From CAYHPY01 sp964358485 (GTDB lineage: Bacteria > Elusimicrobiota > Elusimicrobia > UBA1565 > UBA9628), in assembly GCA_964358485.1 (NCBI GenBank), contig CAYHPY010000138.1:1-8340 (forward strand): a DNA stretch of 8,340 nt, written 5' to 3'. The position numbers were made by a program, and so were the translations under genes. A model generated the notes under the pieces. It worked only from the letters and a program-made list of their open reading frames with translations. It was not told where the DNA came from and ran no database searches. Positions 5,615 through 8,340 of the stretch are shown here, piece by piece. Positions within the stretch are counted from its first letter, which is position 1, and each line of letters starts with the position of its first letter.

Positions 5615-7948
5615 CTAGAGCACGACCCCGTGCGGGGACAGGCGCCCGTCCAGGACCGCCCGCTCGTCGGAAGACAACAGGTCCTCCCGCTTGAGCCCCA
5701 AGAGCCGCCCGGCCGCGTCCACCGCGTGCGCCCAGGACTGCTTATTGACGAAGAGCATCCCGCCCTCATCGAGCGTTCCCCCCTCGTTGCGGTATCCCAG
5801 GGCCAAAGTCCCGGGCCCGGTGTCGATGGACTGAAGCAGGCCTTGGATGCGGCCGGAGCGGGTGTGGGTCACGAAGAGCCGCGCGCGGGCCGACTCCGGA
5901 TAAAATTTATCCCGGACGGCCCTGGAGTGGCAGAAGGCCTCCTCCACCGGGCCGCGCGGCTCGGCGAATCGCCGGGGCTCGAACAGACAGACCACGGAGT
6001 GCTTGACCCCCCGCTCGGCCAGCCGCTCGGAGGCGCGCAGAACCTCTCCCAGTTGATAGGCTCCCAAAGCGGTCAGCACCAATTGCGGCGCGGGGTCGGC
6101 GCGCAGGATCAAGGCCCCTTCGCGGACCAGCCGCCGGGCTTGGGGACCGTCCAAACGGACCGGCACCGCGCGCTTTGGCACCACCAAGGTCCAGATCTGG
6201 CCCCGCGTTTGATAGACCGCCTGCAGGGCCGCCGCCGCCGAGTTGGCGTCGACCGGAAACACCACCCGGGACACGTCGGCCGGCTCGCCCATGAGCAGTT
6301 CGCAAAGGCTCGGATCCTGATGGGATTGCTCGTTCTTGCCGTTCTCGTAGGTGTGGGAGGTCATCACCACGCCCTGGGACGTCCAGCCCTGGGGGCGGCC
6401 GTGGCGGTTGCAGTGGTCGGCGAAGATGATCTCCTGGCGCAGGGCCCCGTGCATCTTGGTCCCGAAGGCTTCATAGGTGACGGTGAGCCCCAGGCCGCCC
6501 TTGTTGGCCAGGGCGGCCGACACCACCGCCTCCTCGTTGAGGGCCGTGATGACGCCCCCGGTGACCGATTCCGCCGCGCCCTTCTCCGGTTCGGTGACCC
6601 GGTGCTTGAGAAAATCCAGGGTCTTGTTCATGCGGTTGGAGCGCATCTCGTCGGGGTTGCCCACCCTGGGGCGCAGGCGGGGATTGTCCCGGCAGAGGGC
6701 AACGAAGGCCTCGTCCAAAGCGTCCATGGGGGAGGCCTTGGCCCCGACGGCGGCCCAAGCCGGCTCGCTTGATTTCGGCGGAGCGCAGTCGCGCACGGCC
6801 AGGGCGTGGTCGCGCTCCCGCGGGCGCCCCCGGTGCCGTTGGAAAAGGGAGGCGGCCGCGGCCAATTCCTGCGGCGGAACATGCAGGCCCCGCGCCCCGC
6901 GGTTGAATAACTCCAACAGTTCGGGCCCGACCGTCGAGCCGATCGGGAGGTTGTGGGCGGCGTTGGTGCCCGAGCCCGGAAAGCCGTAGCCCTTGACCGT
7001 CACCGCCATCCCGTAGGGAAACGGGACCGGATAGCGCCGGGGGGAGGACTCCAGGCGGCGCTCCATTTCCAGAATCGCCCAAACGAACGCCGCCGGGTCC
7101 CGGCCGTCGAACTCGATGGGATCGAAGCCGTTGAGCTTGAGGTGTTTCTTAAACCAGGAGGTCCCGCCGGACATGCCCATGGTCGTGCGTTGGTCGATGC
7201 GGCGGCCGTTCAAGATCATGATGGGGGAGGGCAGCCCGCAGTCGTCGTGGCGCCACCAGCGCGGCGCCCAATCGGTGCCGCGCTGTTCCTCGAAAGCGCC
7301 GTCGCTCAAGAAGGCCACCAGGCGCTCGCCCTTGAGGGGAAGGTGGACGTACTGCAGGCCCGCGAACCCCAGATAGCCCCCCTCGGCGATGCCTCCGGCG
7401 GTGTTGGCGCCGATGTGCGAGCCCCGGGGAGAGGACGCGCGGCCGTCCGGCCCAAGGCGGTAGGCGTAGAAATCCCGGACGAACTCGGTCAGGCCCGCGT
7501 CGCTGACGGAGTAGCGCTCCGCGTGGGCCTTGACCGTGTTTCCGATCAAAAGATTGACGCTGTCGATGCCCGAGACCGCGTGGCCCTGCTCGGCGGTCCA
7601 GGCCCGGGTGTGCCCCGTGATCGCGTTGGCGGCCAGATAGCCGACGTAGGCGGGAACGATGTTGAGCGCGCTGCCGGTGTGCCCCTCCGGGACGGGCTTG
7701 AGCTCCTCCAAGGTCAAGGGACCCCCGTCCAGGCGCACCCGCCGGGCGTAGGTGTCGTGGACGGTCAGCCACATCCCGGCGCTGGCCAGGCGGTCGGCCG
7801 CGGCCAGGAGTTCAAAGAACGCGGCGCCGTCGGAGGTCTTTTTAAACCGGCGGGACAGCGCCCGGACCCGCGCGCGAGTGGCCGGGGAATGGCCGATGAC
7901 GCCGTAGCCCTTGGCCCAGACCCAGAAAGGATCGGAGGTTTTTTTCAT
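5615..7948 (-). CDS. Divergent phosphoketolase-family enzyme (thiamine diphosphate-dependent)
   Basis: A 777-aa, full-length protein, close to the usual 780-830 aa of phosphoketolases. Family landmarks appear in order: PEGHTGSALN (88-96, H90), EQGHAV (120-125, H123), GSHIGANTAGGIAEGGYLGF (H178, E189), the diphosphate-binding SDGAFEEQ (215-222), ILNGRRI (245-251), TNAAHNLP (328-335), VGNPDEMRSNRM (429-440), NEEAVVSAAL (471-480, probable cofactor-activating Glu), TYEAF (491-495), TSHTYENGKNEQSHQDP (530-546) and FPVDAN (564-569). Canonical enzymes split xylulose 5-phosphate or fructose 6-phosphate with phosphate to acetyl phosphate plus an aldose phosphate. Here several standard motifs differ (GHTGS for GHWGT, SDGAFE for GDGEAE, GIAEGG for SIHEGG). 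It therefore belongs to a separate branch, some members of which I recall being labelled xylulose 5-phosphate 3-epimerase in databases; the reaction is not settled by sequence. It is probably co-transcribed with fbaB, 26 nt upstream. GGAAGGGGG, 12 nt before the ATG, may serve as ribosome binding site. Confidence 0.85.
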   Translation of the reverse strand: MKKTSDPFWVWAKGYGVIGHSPATRARVRALSRRFKKTSDGAAFFELLAAADRLASAGMWLTVHDTYARRVRLDGGPLTLEELKPVPEGHTGSALNIVPAYVGYLAANAITGHTRAWTAEQGHAVSGIDSVNLLIGNTVKAHAERYSVSDAGLTEFVRDFYAYRLGPDGRASSPRGSHIGANTAGGIAEGGYLGFAGLQYVHLPLKGERLVAFLSDGAFEEQRGTDWAPRWWRHDDCGLPSPIMILNGRRIDQRTTMGMSGGTSWFKKHLKLNGFDPIEFDGRDPAAFVWAILEMERRLESSPRRYPVPFPYGMAVTVKGYGFPGSGTNAAHNLPIGSTVGPELLELFNRGARGLHVPPQELAAAASLFQRHRGRPRERDHALAVRDCAPPKSSEPAWAAVGAKASPMDALDEAFVALCRDNPRLRPRVGNPDEMRSNRMNKTLDFLKHRVTEPEKGAAESVTGGVITALNEEAVVSAALANKGGLGLTVTYEAFGTKMHGALRQEIIFADHCNRHGRPQGWTSQGVVMTSHTYENGKNEQSHQDPSLCELLMGEPADVSRVVFPVDANSAAAALQAVYQTRGQIWTLVVPKRAVPVRLDGPQARRLVREGALILRADPAPQLVLTALGAYQLGEVLRASERLAERGVKHSVVCLFEPRRFAEPRGPVEEAFCHSRAVRDKFYPESARARLFVTHTRSGRIQGLLQSIDTGPGTLALGYRNEGGTLDEGGMLFVNKQSWAHAVDAAGRLLGLKREDLLSSDERAVLDGRLSPHGVVL

Positions 7949-7974
7949 GCTCCCCGCGCGCCCCCTTCCGCCAT

Positions 7975-8340
<366 letters not shown>

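Noticed and set aside
5555..6772. 405-aa open frame on the + strand opposite the phosphoketolase-like gene
   Set aside because: The opposite strand carries an unmistakable enzyme with ordered motifs; this frame is its shadow. The same applies to the 341-aa + frame at 6953-7978.

Overview
The window is GC-rich (roughly two thirds G+C) and bacterial. It holds two opposed gene sets that converge on a gene-poor gap. The upper-strand proteins are a secreted NHL-repeat protein with a C-terminal sorting/FlgD-like domain, a PrcB-like protein, poorly conserved secreted proteins and a long TPR protein. With a DhnA/FbaB-type aldolase on the other strand, this mix is reminiscent of environmental Elusimicrobiota genomes. 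That is a guess from gene content, not a proven placement; other GC-rich Gram-negative lineages remain possible.

Left part, + strand. Positions 1-549 are the 3' end of a gene for an NHL-repeat protein with a terminal beta domain. A hairpin and a weak promoter-like pair follow (560-602). Positions 610-5070 hold four genes with stop/start overlaps of 4 bases each (ATGA, ATGA, TTGA). They encode a PrcB C-terminal-domain protein (140 aa), a beta-rich exported protein with propeller-like turns (255 aa), a helical exported protein of unknown function (531 aa) and a TPR protein (561 aa). The overlaps argue for one transcript with translational coupling. Three of the four products have signal peptides, so the set may act in or beyond the periplasm. 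I can assign no pathway to it. The TPR gene contains a perfect 15-bp inverted repeat within its 5' coding part.

Middle part, 5071-5614. This 544-bp convergent intergenic region is lower in GC than its surroundings and full of inverted repeats. It has a 44-bp near-perfect palindrome (5094-5137) and a 273-bp segment bounded by 34-bp inverted repeats identical at 33 of 34 positions (5227-5499), which looks like a non-autonomous (MITE-like) element. A scrambled partial copy of the repeat core lies just outside it (5529-5545). I recognise no gene there.

Right part, - strand. A class I fructose-bisphosphate aldolase gene (fbaB, N-terminus beyond the window) is followed after 26 nt by a 777-aa thiamine-diphosphate enzyme of a divergent phosphoketolase family. 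The two probably form a sugar-phosphate operon: the aldolase handles fructose 1,6-bisphosphate, and a phosphoketolase-type enzyme would act on xylulose 5-phosphate or fructose 6-phosphate. The exact reaction of the divergent enzyme is not certain from sequence.
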